A stretch of 64,000 nucleotides of DNA from Chloroflexi bacterium OHK40 (GTDB lineage Bacteria > Chloroflexota > Chloroflexia > Chloroflexales > Chloroflexaceae), in assembly GCA_004367505.1 (NCBI GenBank), contig SFCB01000095.1:1-64000 (forward strand), in the 5' to 3' direction. Below the pieces are notes generated by a model. The model was not told the DNA's origin, searched no databases, and worked only from the letters and a program-made list of their open reading frames with translations. How positions within the stretch are numbered: the first letter of the stretch is position 1; every line of letters begins with the position of its first letter. The position numbers and the translations under genes were made by a program. Shown here in pieces: positions 1 to 7,554 of the stretch.

Positions 1-116
1 AAGCTCGACCCGCCGAAACCGCCCTGCCCTGCCACCTCCAGCCCCTCGCCAGAGAGCATCGCCCGCAACCCCGCCCGCAGAGCTGGCGTGGGCGCGATGA
101 TGAAGACCGTGGTCAT
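1..116 (-). CDS. Response-regulator N-terminus (partial, runs off the left edge)
   Basis: Only the first 38 codons are in the window. They begin MTTVFIIAPTPALRAGLRAM, with a short hydrophobic beta strand followed by an amphipathic helix and then a second strand (LEVAG). That is the usual opening of a NarL/FixJ-type receiver domain, although the first acidic residues are weak here (APTP in place of a DD pair). The ATG overlaps the TGA of the upstream protease gene by an ATGA junction, so the two are almost certainly co-transcribed. The reading frame and overlap are seen; the family is an inference from a short stretch. Confidence 0.5.
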   Translation of the reverse strand, partial: MTTVFIIAPTPALRAGLRAMLSGEGLEVAGQGGFGGSS

Positions 117-1015
117 GCCGGGCGCTCCGCCAGTGTGAGTTCGACCACCGTGCGGGTGCCCCCACGGGCCAGTTCCAGCCGCGCCACGTCGCCGGGACTC
201 CGTGTGCCGAGCGCTGCGAGCAGATCCTCGGTGGCTGGCAGAGGCGCTCCATCGAGCGCCAGCAGCAGGTCGCCCACGAGCAGGCCGGCCTGTTCGGCCG
301 GGCCGCCGGGGGCTACCTGGGCAACCAGCAGGCCGGTGCGCTGCCCGCTGGCGGCCAGGGCCGCCGGGAGCTCGGCGGGCTGCACGCCCAGGCCGATGAA
401 GACGGGGCGGGACGGCAGCCGGGCGGCCCAGGCCGTAGCCACGTGACTGGGGATGGCTACCGAGAGATCACCGCCGAAGATCATGGCATTGATGCCCACC
501 ACCTCGCCACGGGCATTGAGCAACGGGCCGCCGGAGTTTCCCGGGGCGAGCCGCACGTCGGAGCGGATGTAGCTGGCGGGCCGCTGGCCCCGGGCCGCCG
601 GGATCTCACCGGCCCCACTGACGATTCCCGCCGTCACGACGCCCCGCTGGCCCCACGGGCTGCCCACGGCGAACACCAGTTCACCAATACGCAGACGGGT
701 GGAGTCACCGATCGGGAGGACGGGCAGGTTGCCCCCCTCCACCGCGAGGAGCGCCAGGTCGAGCTGGGGGTTGCCAGCGATCAGACGGGCAGCGTAGCGG
801 CGCTCATCGGGGCTGAGCACCTCCAGGTGCTCGCCCACGCCGGCCACCACGTGGAAGTTGGTCATCACGGTGGCACCATCACGCCAGGCCACGCCGGAGC
901 CAGCGCCCCGGCCGCGCCCGCGTACCTGCACCACGCTCGACCGCGCCCGCCCGGCCAGGCCCGCCGCCGCCAGGCCCAGCAACCCGGCCACCGGGGTCTC
1001 AATATCGAGCAGCAT
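113..1015 (-). CDS. Trypsin-like serine protease with C-terminal PDZ domain (HtrA-like)
   Basis: This is a 300-residue S1C-type protease. The catalytic triad is visible: His55 in TNFHVV, Asp86 in NPQLDLALL and Ser161 in APGNSGGPL. A single PDZ domain follows from about residue 203 (GLLVAQVAPGGPAEQAGL and DLLLALDG). I start it at the ATG at 1015 because AAAGGA lies about six bases upstream; an upstream in-frame codon at 1048 has no such site. Unlike classical DegP/HtrA there is no convincing signal peptide or membrane anchor, so a cytoplasmic role is possible. It lies 172 bases downstream of a paralogous protease and its stop overlaps the next gene, a probable response regulator. Confidence 0.88.
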   Translation of the reverse strand: MLLDIETPVAGLLGLAAAGLAGRARSSVVQVRGRGRGAGSGVAWRDGATVMTNFHVVAGVGEHLEVLSPDERRYAARLIAGNPQLDLALLAVEGGNLPVLPIGDSTRLRIGELVFAVGSPWGQRGVVTAGIVSGAGEIPAARGQRPASYIRSDVRLAPGNSGGPLLNARGEVVGINAMIFGGDLSVAIPSHVATAWAARLPSRPVFIGLGVQPAELPAALAASGQRTGLLVAQVAPGGPAEQAGLLVGDLLLALDGAPLPATEDLLAALGTRSPGDVARLELARGGTRTVVELTLAERPA

Positions 1016-1187
1016 CGCGAATCCTTTGCGAGACCGGGGCGTCGGCACACGAGCCGAAACGGCCCGGCCTCAATACTGGGAAGCATCAGAAGTTCGCTGG
1101 CGCCACATCCCGCTTCCACAGGCGGGATGAAGAACTGGACGCCCTCCGGCTGAGCGCGCTGACTACTCACACCAAACGCACGACGAC

Positions 1188-2099
1188 TCACGCGCGCTGG
1201 CCGACAGTCACCTGGAGAGAGGCGAGCGCGCCCCCCCGGAGCACCTGCACGGGCACCGTGGCGCCCACGCGGTCGCCGGTGAGGAGGGCCTGGAGCTCAT
1301 CGGTGTCGGTGATGGCCTGGCCGGCGAAGGCCACGAGCACATCGCCGAGGAGGAGCCCACCCTGCTCGGCCGGGCTCCCGGGCTCGACGCGCACCACCAG
1401 CAGGCCGCGCTCCTGGGGCAGGCCGGCCCGCTGGGCGGGCGGGAGCTCCACGGGCTGGCTGCTGATGCCGAGGAAGCCCCGGCGCACCGTGCCGCCACTG
1501 GCCAGGGCGGCCGCCACGCGCTGCGCAAGGGCCGCAGGCACACCCAGGGCCACGCCGCCAGCCAGGCCGGTGGTGAGCACGCCCACCACAGCGCCGCTCC
1601 CGTCTACCAGCGCGCCGCCGGAGAAACCGGGGTAGGGGATGGCGTCGGTCTGGATGTACTGTTCGAGCACGGCCCCCCGGCGCCCGCGCAGCGGGCCGCC
1701 CACCGCGCTCACGATCCCGAGCGAGGCCATGGGGCCATCATCGCCGGGCCGGCCCACCGCGAGCACGAACTGGCCTACCCGGGCCGGCGTTGTGGCGAAG
1801 GCGGCGGAGCCGAGGCCCAGGCCCGGCACGCGCAGCAGCGCCAGGTCACTCGCGTGGTCGCGGCCAGCCAGCTGGGCAGGCAGCTCACGCCCATCGGGTG
1901 CGCGCACGCTCAGATCGTCGTCCCGCTCCAGCACATGGTCGGCGGTAAGTACGGTATCGTCGCCGGTAGCGATACCGCTGGCCGGGCCTCGGGCGCGGCC
2001 ACGCACCTGAAGCATACTGGCGGCGGCCTTCGCTACTGCGTCCGCCATCTGGCTCGAGATCGCGCCGAGCAGCTCGGCCGCGTCGATGGTCTCGCTCAT
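1188..2099 (-). CDS. Second trypsin-like serine protease with PDZ domain
   Basis: This 303-residue protein is a paralogue of the downstream protease with the same layout. His55 sits in TADHVL, Asp85 in HASDLALL and the nucleophile Ser160 in PGFSGGAL, where the usual GNSGG is GFSGG. A PDZ domain occupies the last third (GLLVVRVEPGSPAEQGG). The start at 2099 is preferred because AAGGGGG lies a few bases upstream, inside the longer open frame that begins at 2123. No signal peptide is evident. The pair probably arose by tandem duplication; the Asn-to-Phe change next to the catalytic Ser could alter oxyanion-hole geometry or substrate range. Confidence 0.87.
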   Translation of the reverse strand: MSETIDAAELLGAISSQMADAVAKAAASMLQVRGRARGPASGIATGDDTVLTADHVLERDDDLSVRAPDGRELPAQLAGRDHASDLALLRVPGLGLGSAAFATTPARVGQFVLAVGRPGDDGPMASLGIVSAVGGPLRGRRGAVLEQYIQTDAIPYPGFSGGALVDGSGAVVGVLTTGLAGGVALGVPAALAQRVAAALASGGTVRRGFLGISSQPVELPPAQRAGLPQERGLLVVRVEPGSPAEQGGLLLGDVLVAFAGQAITDTDELQALLTGDRVGATVPVQVLRGGALASLQVTVGQRA

Positions 2100-2309
2100 A
2101 GGGCCCCCTTTGTTGTCGCACATCTTCGTGGTGGGAGTATACGCCTCCGGGGGCGGCTCGCGCCATCGGTGGCTCGGCTAGCGGCTACCCGGAAGAACGG
2201 GCAGGTGCGCCACGCCGGAGCGCTGCCGTGTGGATACGTCCGTACGCGCAGCTTCAGCGCTGAGCGCACGCGCGCCCTGCTCGGCGGCAAGCGCGGGGCG
2301 TCGGCAGCC

Positions 2310-2640
2310 GGGCGCTACCTACTCGCCGGGCTGAGCATCGCGGTGCTGACCGGGGGGGTGATCGGACGGCTGACGATGAAGCGTCTCACCAGGGCTTTCG
2401 TCTGGGAGATCAGAGGTGGTGAGGGCGATCGCCGAGCGGCTCCCGACCCACGTCCAGCGCTTCGCCGGGGCCTGGGAGAACTGGCGCGATCGTCGGCAAA
2501 GTCTGGCTCTCTGTGGTGCCCGGTATCGCGGGGGGCGCGGGCATCCACGGATTCGTGCCCAGGGGCGCCCGGGCGGGCGTGATGGACGCGCAGACCGCGC
2601 TCCATTCCTGGGGCTGCCGGCGCACCATGGAGCGCGGCCT
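2310..2640 (+). pseudogene. Decayed ArsP/UPF0718-type permease remnant
   Basis: Two pieces in different frames resemble consecutive parts of ArsP-like permeases. From about 2310 one frame reads a hydrophobic stretch ending in GRLTMKRLTRAFVWEI. From about 2486 another frame reads AIVGKVWLSVVPGIAGGAGI followed by HGFVP. In intact family members, as I remember them, an FVWEI-like segment precedes a GxGIHGYVP segment by a few dozen residues, which fits the spacing here. At least one frameshift lies between 2430 and 2486 and the sequence degenerates after about 2600, where the remaining membrane helices are missing. Position next to an ArsR-family gene supports the assignment. Recognition is by eye only. 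Confidence 0.55.
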
Positions 2641-2654
2641 GCGCCGGGGCTTGA

Positions 2655-3005
2655 TCACTTACGGTTCGCCGGTTCGAGGCTCTCCTCGCCAAGCAGCGCC
2701 AGCATCGCCTGGGTGTCGATCAGGTGGTTGTTGAAGATCTCGCGCGCCACGTCGAGCAGCTGGAAGATCATCGGATCACGCACACGATAGTAGACGGTGG
2801 TGCCTTCCTTGCGTGAGTCCACGATGTTCTTGTGGCGCAATACGGCAAGCTGCTGCGAGACACTCGACTGGTCCATATCCAGGGCGATTTGGAGCTCTTG
2901 AACACTGCGCTCGCCGGGGCGCAGCTGCTCCAGGATCACCAGGCGTGCCGGGTGCCCGAGCGCTTTGAAGAACTCGGCCTTGAAGCGGTGGAGCGGCTGG
3001 TTCAT
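2655..3005 (-). CDS. ArsR/SmtB-family winged-helix repressor lacking cysteines
   Basis: A 116-residue winged-helix protein with the family signature: FKALGHPARLVILEQL, the recognition helix region QSSVSQQLAVLRHKNIV, and the wing RKEGTTVYYRV. The start at 3005 has GGGAGG six bases upstream; the in-frame extension beyond it is not protein-like. The protein contains no cysteine at all: the place where ArsR has its ELCVC metal site reads ERSVQELQ. It therefore cannot use the classical alpha-3 thiolate or persulfide chemistry. It is divergent from a SulP transporter, and both promoters carry the same AT-rich operator, so the likely role is repression of both units. The ligand is unknown. Confidence 0.88.
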   Translation of the reverse strand: MNQPLHRFKAEFFKALGHPARLVILEQLRPGERSVQELQIALDMDQSSVSQQLAVLRHKNIVDSRKEGTTVYYRVRDPMIFQLLDVAREIFNNHLIDTQAMLALLGEESLEPANRK

Positions 3006-3040
3006 GGTTCCTCCCGTCGGTCCCGGGTGGGCTGGTGAGC

Positions 3041-3092
3041 AAATATTTGCATATTTGCATTCTCTCAGTGTACCCAGGCCCACGTTGCTGTC
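3041..3092 (-). promoter_or_regulatory. arsR-type gene promoter with operator at +1
   Basis: On the minus strand TTGACA (3092-3087) is followed after 16 bases by TACACT (3070-3065). Immediately downstream lies the AT-rich block 3041-3060, which contains the 13-mer TATTTGCATATTT on the plus strand (3044-3056). A short perfect palindrome, GCAAATATTTGC, overlaps it. The same 13-mer recurs downstream of the divergent SulP promoter. Confidence 0.7.
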
Positions 3093-3189
3093 AAGCCGGG
3101 CCGGCCCGGGCAGTGTGGGGAACCCTTCCGTCTGGGCGGGGTCATGCAGTGTGCAGTACGGGACGGCATCCTCGGGCCGTGTGGGCCGA

Positions 3190-3262
3190 TTGACAGGCCT
3201 TGGCGATCGTGTTATGCTCGGCATGCCAAATATATAAATATCACGGTATTTGCATATTTTGG
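3190..3262 (+). promoter_or_regulatory. SulP promoter with ArsR operator at +1
   Basis: TTGACA (3190-3195), a 17-base spacer and TATGCT (3213-3218) form a near-consensus promoter. Directly downstream is an inverted repeat: AAATATATAAATA (about 3228-3240), a six-base gap, then TATTTGCATATTT (3247-3259). The arms match at 11 of 13 positions. The right arm is identical to the 13-mer at the arsR promoter, so a bound ArsR dimer would block initiation in both directions. Confidence 0.72.
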
Positions 3263-3278
3263 ACAAGGAACGCGCCCC

Positions 3279-5054
3279 ATGATCTCCCTGCTCGCTCGAC
3301 TGCCCCTGCTTGCGCTGTTACGCCGTGAGTTCAGCGGGTACTCGCTCGCCAGCTTTCAGCGGGATGTGCTCGCCGGGCTGACCGTCGGCGCCGTCGCGCT
3401 GCCCCTGGCGCTCGCCTTCGGCGTTGCCTCGGGCGCGGACGCCCCGGCTGGTCTCGTCACCGCCATCCTGGCCGGTCTCATCATCGGTGGCCTTGGTGGC
3501 GCCGCCTTCCAGATCAGTGGCCCCACGGGAGCGATGTCCGCCGTGCTGATCGTTCTCGCGGGGCGCTACGGCCTGGAGGGGGTGTGGGTCGCGACATTGC
3601 TCGCCGGGGCGATGATGGTGCTCCTGGGCCTTTTCCGCCTCGGTCGCTATATCGCTTTCATTCCCTCGCCGGTGATCGCTGGCTTCACCAGCGGCATCGC
3701 CCTGATCATCGCCATTGGCCAGCTCGATCATGTGCTCGGGGTGACGACACCCAGGGCCGAGAATGCCCTGGAGAAGTTGCTCCACTACGTCACCCACCCG
3801 GTTGTGCCTGACTGGCATGCACTCACCCTTGCCGCGCTGGTGATGGCGACCATGCTCGTTCTGCCGCGCTTCACCAAGGCCATTCCCGGATCGTTGGTCG
3901 GCATCGTTCTTGCCACGCTGGTGAGCGTCGGGCTCGGCTGGCAGGTGGCGATCATCGGCGATATTCCACGTACCATCCTGCTCGACCACCGGCTGAGCTG
4001 GTCCGGCATCCCCTGGGAGCACCTGAGCGACTTGCTGGCGCCTGCGGTCTCAATCGCCGCCCTCGGCGCGATTGAGAGCCTGCTCTGCGGCTCGGTTGGC
4101 GCGGCGATGAGCGGCAAGCCCTTTGATAGTAACCAGGAGCTGATCGGCCAGGGGATCGGCAATCTGCTCATCCCCTTTTTCGGCGGGGTCCCGGCCACGG
4201 CGGCCATCGCTCGTACAAGCGTCGCGATCAAGAGCGGGGCGGTCACCCGTGTGACAAGCGTTGTCCACGCGCTGCTCCTGCTGTTGAGCGCCCTGGTGCT
4301 GGCCCCGCTCATCCGCTCGGTGCCCCTGGCCGCGCTGGGTGGAGTCTTGCTGGTGACGGCATGGCGGATGAATGAGTGGGAGAGCATCCACTTCTTCGTG
4401 AATGCCCGGCTTCGCCACGCGCTGGTCGGCTTTGCGATCACCATGCTGGCAACCGCAGCGCTCGATCTGACCCAGGCGATCCTGATCGGGATCGCGATCT
4501 CGGCAGTGATCTACCTGCGCCAGTCGGCGGTGAACACGACGGTAACGAGCGCTCCGGTGAACCCGCAGCAACTCCAGACCCAGGGGACGCCGATCACCGC
4601 GACATGCCCGAGCATTCACGTCTATTACCTGACCGGGCCGGTCTTCTTTGGTAGTGTTACGACGGTGCTGGAGGCGTTCGAGACGGCCAGCGACTATCAC
4701 AGCATCATCATCAGTATGCGCGGCGTGCCGCTGATTGATGCGATGGGGGCCCAGGCGCTCCACCAGATCGTCGAGGAGCACCACGCCCGTGGTGGTGAGG
4801 TATTCTTCACCGCGCTTCAGCCAGCCGTGCTTGATATGTTCAGGCGTACCGGGCTTTTTGAGCGCGTAGGGGCCGACCATATCTACTGGAGTTCCGCTAA
4901 CGCGATCGTCGAACTGCATGAGCGGCGGCTCGTTGCGGGCTGTCCGCGCTGCGATGACCACGGCGATGGCTGTGCGGTGCTCCGGATGGCGCGCGAGCGT
5001 CTGACGCGCGAGGCTCCGGCGGCTGAGCAGCAGCCGGCACAGGCCCCTGCGTGA
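3279..5054 (+). CDS. SulP-family anion transporter with STAS domain
   Basis: A 591-residue membrane protein of the SLC26/SulP family, which moves sulfate, bicarbonate or related anions. The N-terminal half has the family opening (DVLAGLTVGAVALPLALAFG) and the QISGPTGAMSAV segment, with ten or more hydrophobic helices to about residue 420. A STAS domain follows, roughly residues 440-545 (SMRGVPLIDAMGAQAL). Near residues 553-565 the tail has GCPRCDDHGDGC, a three-cysteine, histidine-containing segment that looks like a metal or redox site and is not a usual SulP feature. I start at 3279, with AAGGAA upstream and after the operator. The transported anion cannot be read from sequence. Confidence 0.9.
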   Translation: MISLLARLPLLALLRREFSGYSLASFQRDVLAGLTVGAVALPLALAFGVASGADAPAGLVTAILAGLIIGGLGGAAFQISGPTGAMSAVLIVLAGRYGLEGVWVATLLAGAMMVLLGLFRLGRYIAFIPSPVIAGFTSGIALIIAIGQLDHVLGVTTPRAENALEKLLHYVTHPVVPDWHALTLAALVMATMLVLPRFTKAIPGSLVGIVLATLVSVGLGWQVAIIGDIPRTILLDHRLSWSGIPWEHLSDLLAPAVSIAALGAIESLLCGSVGAAMSGKPFDSNQELIGQGIGNLLIPFFGGVPATAAIARTSVAIKSGAVTRVTSVVHALLLLLSALVLAPLIRSVPLAALGGVLLVTAWRMNEWESIHFFVNARLRHALVGFAITMLATAALDLTQAILIGIAISAVIYLRQSAVNTTVTSAPVNPQQLQTQGTPITATCPSIHVYYLTGPVFFGSVTTVLEAFETASDYHSIIISMRGVPLIDAMGAQALHQIVEEHHARGGEVFFTALQPAVLDMFRRTGLFERVGADHIYWSSANAIVELHERRLVAGCPRCDDHGDGCAVLRMARERLTREAPAAEQQPAQAPA

Positions 5055-5116
5055 ACACCTGTCCGTGGAGCTTGGGGCGGTACCTACTGATCGCACCCCG
5101 GACCGCGCCAGCCTGC

Positions 5117-5147
5117 TTGACTTTCCAGGGGCTGGAAGGTGTATGCT
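5117..5147 (+). promoter_or_regulatory. MerR-type promoter with 19-bp spacer and dyad operator
   Basis: TTGACT (5117-5122) and TATGCT (5142-5147) are separated by 19 bases, the overlong spacing that defines MerR-activated promoters. The spacer holds the dyad CTTTCCAG-GGG-CTGGAAGG, whose arms match at 7 of 8 positions and resemble CueR/ZntR-type operators. It sits about 20 bases upstream of the merR-type gene, so the regulator controls its own transcript. Confidence 0.85.
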
Positions 5148-5167
5148 GGTGCAACGGGAGGTCAGCG

Positions 5168-5635
5168 ATGCAGATACGGGAGCTCGCGCGCGCGAGCGGG
5201 GTGCCGGCGAAAACAATCCGCTACTACGAGTCGATCGGGCTGCTGCCGCCCCCTGAGCGAGCGGCCAACAACTACCGGCGCTATCACCAGGCCGATGTCG
5301 AGCGGCTCCGCTTTATCGCCAGCGCCCGAAGCCTGGGCATTGGCCTGCGTGACATCGCCGAGATCCTCGCCGCGCGGGATCAGGGCCTCGCCCCGTGCGA
5401 GCGCCTGCTCGGCGTGCTCGCCGAGCGGCTCGGTCAGCTCGACCATCATATCGCGGGCTTGCTCGCGCTCCGCGCCGACCTCCAGCGGATCCAGGTGGCA
5501 GGCGCCGAGCTGCCCCGGGATGATCGCTCCGGCGAGCGCTGTGTTTGCGCGCTCGTGCGGGCCTATGATCCGCGTGGGGTCGCCGCGATCGAACGTGTGG
5601 AGGTGGCCGATGGCGAGTCTATCCGAGCAGGATGA
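5168..5635 (+). CDS. MerR-family metal-responsive regulator
   Basis: A 155-residue MerR protein. The N-terminal winged helix reads RELARASGVPAKTIRYYESI, followed by the GLL and NNYRRY wing residues. A dimerisation helix carries Cys77 in APCERLL, and the C-terminal loop has Cys125 and Cys127 in RCVCAL. One Cys at the head of the dimer helix plus two in the C-terminal loop is the arrangement of thiophilic or divalent metal sensors (CueR, CadR, ZntR, PbrR). Which metal is sensed is open. The start at 5168 has GGGAGG upstream. The last 26 bases overlap the next gene, which encodes a metallochaperone. Confidence 0.9.
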   Translation: MQIRELARASGVPAKTIRYYESIGLLPPPERAANNYRRYHQADVERLRFIASARSLGIGLRDIAEILAARDQGLAPCERLLGVLAERLGQLDHHIAGLLALRADLQRIQVAGAELPRDDRSGERCVCALVRAYDPRGVAAIERVEVADGESIRAG

Positions 5636-6092
5636 GCAGGCTTGCGGCTGCTGTTCGGCCAGGGCGGCGACGCCCCCCGCGCCGAGCGCGCGCGCGCGCT
5701 GCCCCGCTTGTGCCGCGCCAGGCAGAGCAGTGTCCCTCACGACGGTTCGGGCGCTGCTGCGGATCAGCCTGCGCGCAGTGACGCAGACGGCGTACCGCTT
5801 CTGCGCGACAGCCAGTTGCCCGGTGGTCTACTTTGCCGTCGATAGTGACGAACGCTTTACGACGGATCAGCTTCGCGAGCGCGTCCTGCAGAAAGCTCCG
5901 GACGATCCTGCGGTCCCCGTGTGCTACTGCTTTCAGTACACGCGCGCGGACGTGCAGCGGGCCGACGCCAGTACCCGCGCGCGGATCATCGCCGATATCA
6001 CGGCGGGGGTGCAAGCCGGACAGTGCGCCTGCGACATGCGCAATCCCCAGGGGGCGTGCTGCCTGGGCAATCTGCGGCGCATGATGGCCTGA
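5610..6092 (+). CDS. CopZ N-terminal-like iron-sulfur/zinc metallochaperone
   Basis: A 160-residue, cysteine-rich protein. From about residue 31 it follows the N-terminal domain of Archaeoglobus CopZ, which binds a [2Fe-2S] cluster and a mononuclear zinc: a CPAC pair, CATASCPVVYF, VCYCFQYTR, and a C-terminal QCACDMRNPQGACCLGN. A further CGCC sits at residues 12-15 in a poorly ordered leader. The ATG at 5610 lies inside the end of the MerR gene, so the two are translationally coupled. No HMA copper-binding domain and no P-type ATPase or MerT/MerP follows in this window, so the delivery target is not apparent. Family assignment is by motif comparison from memory. Confidence 0.8.
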   Translation: MASLSEQDEQACGCCSARAATPPAPSARARCPACAAPGRAVSLTTVRALLRISLRAVTQTAYRFCATASCPVVYFAVDSDERFTTDQLRERVLQKAPDDPAVPVCYCFQYTRADVQRADASTRARIIADITAGVQAGQCACDMRNPQGACCLGNLRRMMA

Positions 6093-6228
6093 TGCCCTGG
6101 TGCGCGATCACGCGGCGACGATGAGCTGGATGGCGGAGAGTACGAGCAGTAGCCCCATCATGTCGTCGCACGCTGCCGTGGAGGGGCCGTGCGGAACGCC
6201 CAACGCCTGGGCTCAAACCCGTGGGCGC

Positions 6229-7527
6229 TCATGCAGGCGGCGTCGCCGCGCCACGCCCCAGCGCGCGGAGCAACGCCGCCCGGCCAATCATCCCGACGAG
6301 ACGACCCTCCGGGGTGACCACCGGGAGCCGCTTGACCTTGTGGGCGATCATGAGCCGGATCGCCTCGGCCGTTGGCGTCTCCGGCGTCACCGTGAGTACC
6401 GGGCTGCTCATAATGTCGGCGGCCGTCCGGCCCTTTGCCGCGATCTCAACGCCTTCGGGCCGTGCGCCGCCACCCAACCAGCCGGCCAGCCGCTGCAAGG
6501 CTCTCCCCTGCACCCGCCGCGCCGCCCGGCGGAGCACATCGCCATCGGTGATGATCCCGATCACGCGCTGGTCGTCGTCGAGCACAACCACCCGGCGCTT
6601 GTCGGTTTCGAGCAGTCGGTCGAGGGTCTCGGCGAGGGGCATGGCGCGATGAACGGCGGGCACACCGGTGTCCATGAGCCCACCGACGGTGCTGGCAGCG
6701 CCATCGGCGAGGCGGAGTGGCTCCTCGGGGCGCTGCCGCAGTCCCTCGGCCACCGTCTTGAGCAAGTCGTAGCGGCTCACCATGCCGACTAGCTGGCCCG
6801 CCGCGTCCACCACTGGCAGCCGCTTCAGGTTGTGGTCGGCCATGATCGCCGCGGCCCGAGCCAGTGGCGTTGTGGCGGGGAGCGTGATCGGGTCGCGGGT
6901 CATCAGGTCGGCGGCGCGCTGGGGTTGCGCCTCCAGGGCCGCCATCTGGGCGGCGCGCTCGCCAAGCGGCAGGATCTGCTGGAGCCGCAGCGGCAGGGTT
7001 GTTGCGCCACGGCTGAGCAAGTCGCCGTCGGTGATGATCCCGACCACCCGCCCCTCGGCGTCCACCACGGGCAGCGCGCGCAGCGCCCGGTCGATCAGCA
7101 GGCCCACCAGTTCGGCAACCGGTGTTGCCGGTGTAACCCGGGCGACATCGCGGCTCATCACATCGGCGACCGTCAGGTGGCGCGGGAAGGGGCCACCCTC
7201 GCGGTGGCTCGACTGGACGACCTCAACCGGGCTGATCGCGATTAGCCCCTCGGTGACGAGCTCGCGCAGGGTGGGGAGCACGGTCGCGATGCGGTCGGCC
7301 CGGTCGATACAGGTGATCACGAGCGGGAGGTGGCCAGGCACATCGACGATCAGATCGCTATGGACGATGCCATGCACCCCGTAGCCGCTCACCCCGCGCA
7401 GCACCGTCGCTCCGGGGCAGCCCGCCGCGCGCAGAGCGGCGAGGATGCGCTGCGACAATGCGCGCCCACGGTGGCTATCGCCCTCATCGATGTAGATCCA
7501 GAGCTGCCGGGTTGGCCAGTGCTCCAT
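6229..7527 (-). CDS. DUF190 domain fused to four CBS domains
   Basis: A 432-residue soluble protein. Residues 1-105 are a DUF190 domain, a PII-like fold (ALSQRILAALRAAGCPGATV, RGVSGYG). They are followed by two CBS pairs, starting near residues 118, 203, 283 and 370. Each CBS repeat shows the LPVVDAEGRVVGIITDGDLL type of ending. CBS pairs usually bind adenosine nucleotides and act as energy sensors. DUF190 genes commonly sit next to crcB fluoride-channel genes, as here, where the channel gene ends 27 bases upstream. The start has AAGGAG nine bases upstream. A regulatory subunit for the channel is an inference. Confidence 0.88.
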   Translation of the reverse strand: MEHWPTRQLWIYIDEGDSHRGRALSQRILAALRAAGCPGATVLRGVSGYGVHGIVHSDLIVDVPGHLPLVITCIDRADRIATVLPTLRELVTEGLIAISPVEVVQSSHREGGPFPRHLTVADVMSRDVARVTPATPVAELVGLLIDRALRALPVVDAEGRVVGIITDGDLLSRGATTLPLRLQQILPLGERAAQMAALEAQPQRAADLMTRDPITLPATTPLARAAAIMADHNLKRLPVVDAAGQLVGMVSRYDLLKTVAEGLRQRPEEPLRLADGAASTVGGLMDTGVPAVHRAMPLAETLDRLLETDKRRVVVLDDDQRVIGIITDGDVLRRAARRVQGRALQRLAGWLGGGARPEGVEIAAKGRTAADIMSSPVLTVTPETPTAEAIRLMIAHKVKRLPVVTPEGRLVGMIGRAALLRALGRGAATPPA

Positions 7528-7554
7528 CGCTGACTCCTTCCGCTGCGCCGTGGA

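Noticed and set aside
6108-6161. Short minus-strand frame reading MMGLLLVLSAIQLIVAA, resembling the end of a MarC-like membrane protein
   Set aside because: Only 17 residues, with no recognisable sequence before it. It could be a remnant, but the evidence is too thin to annotate.
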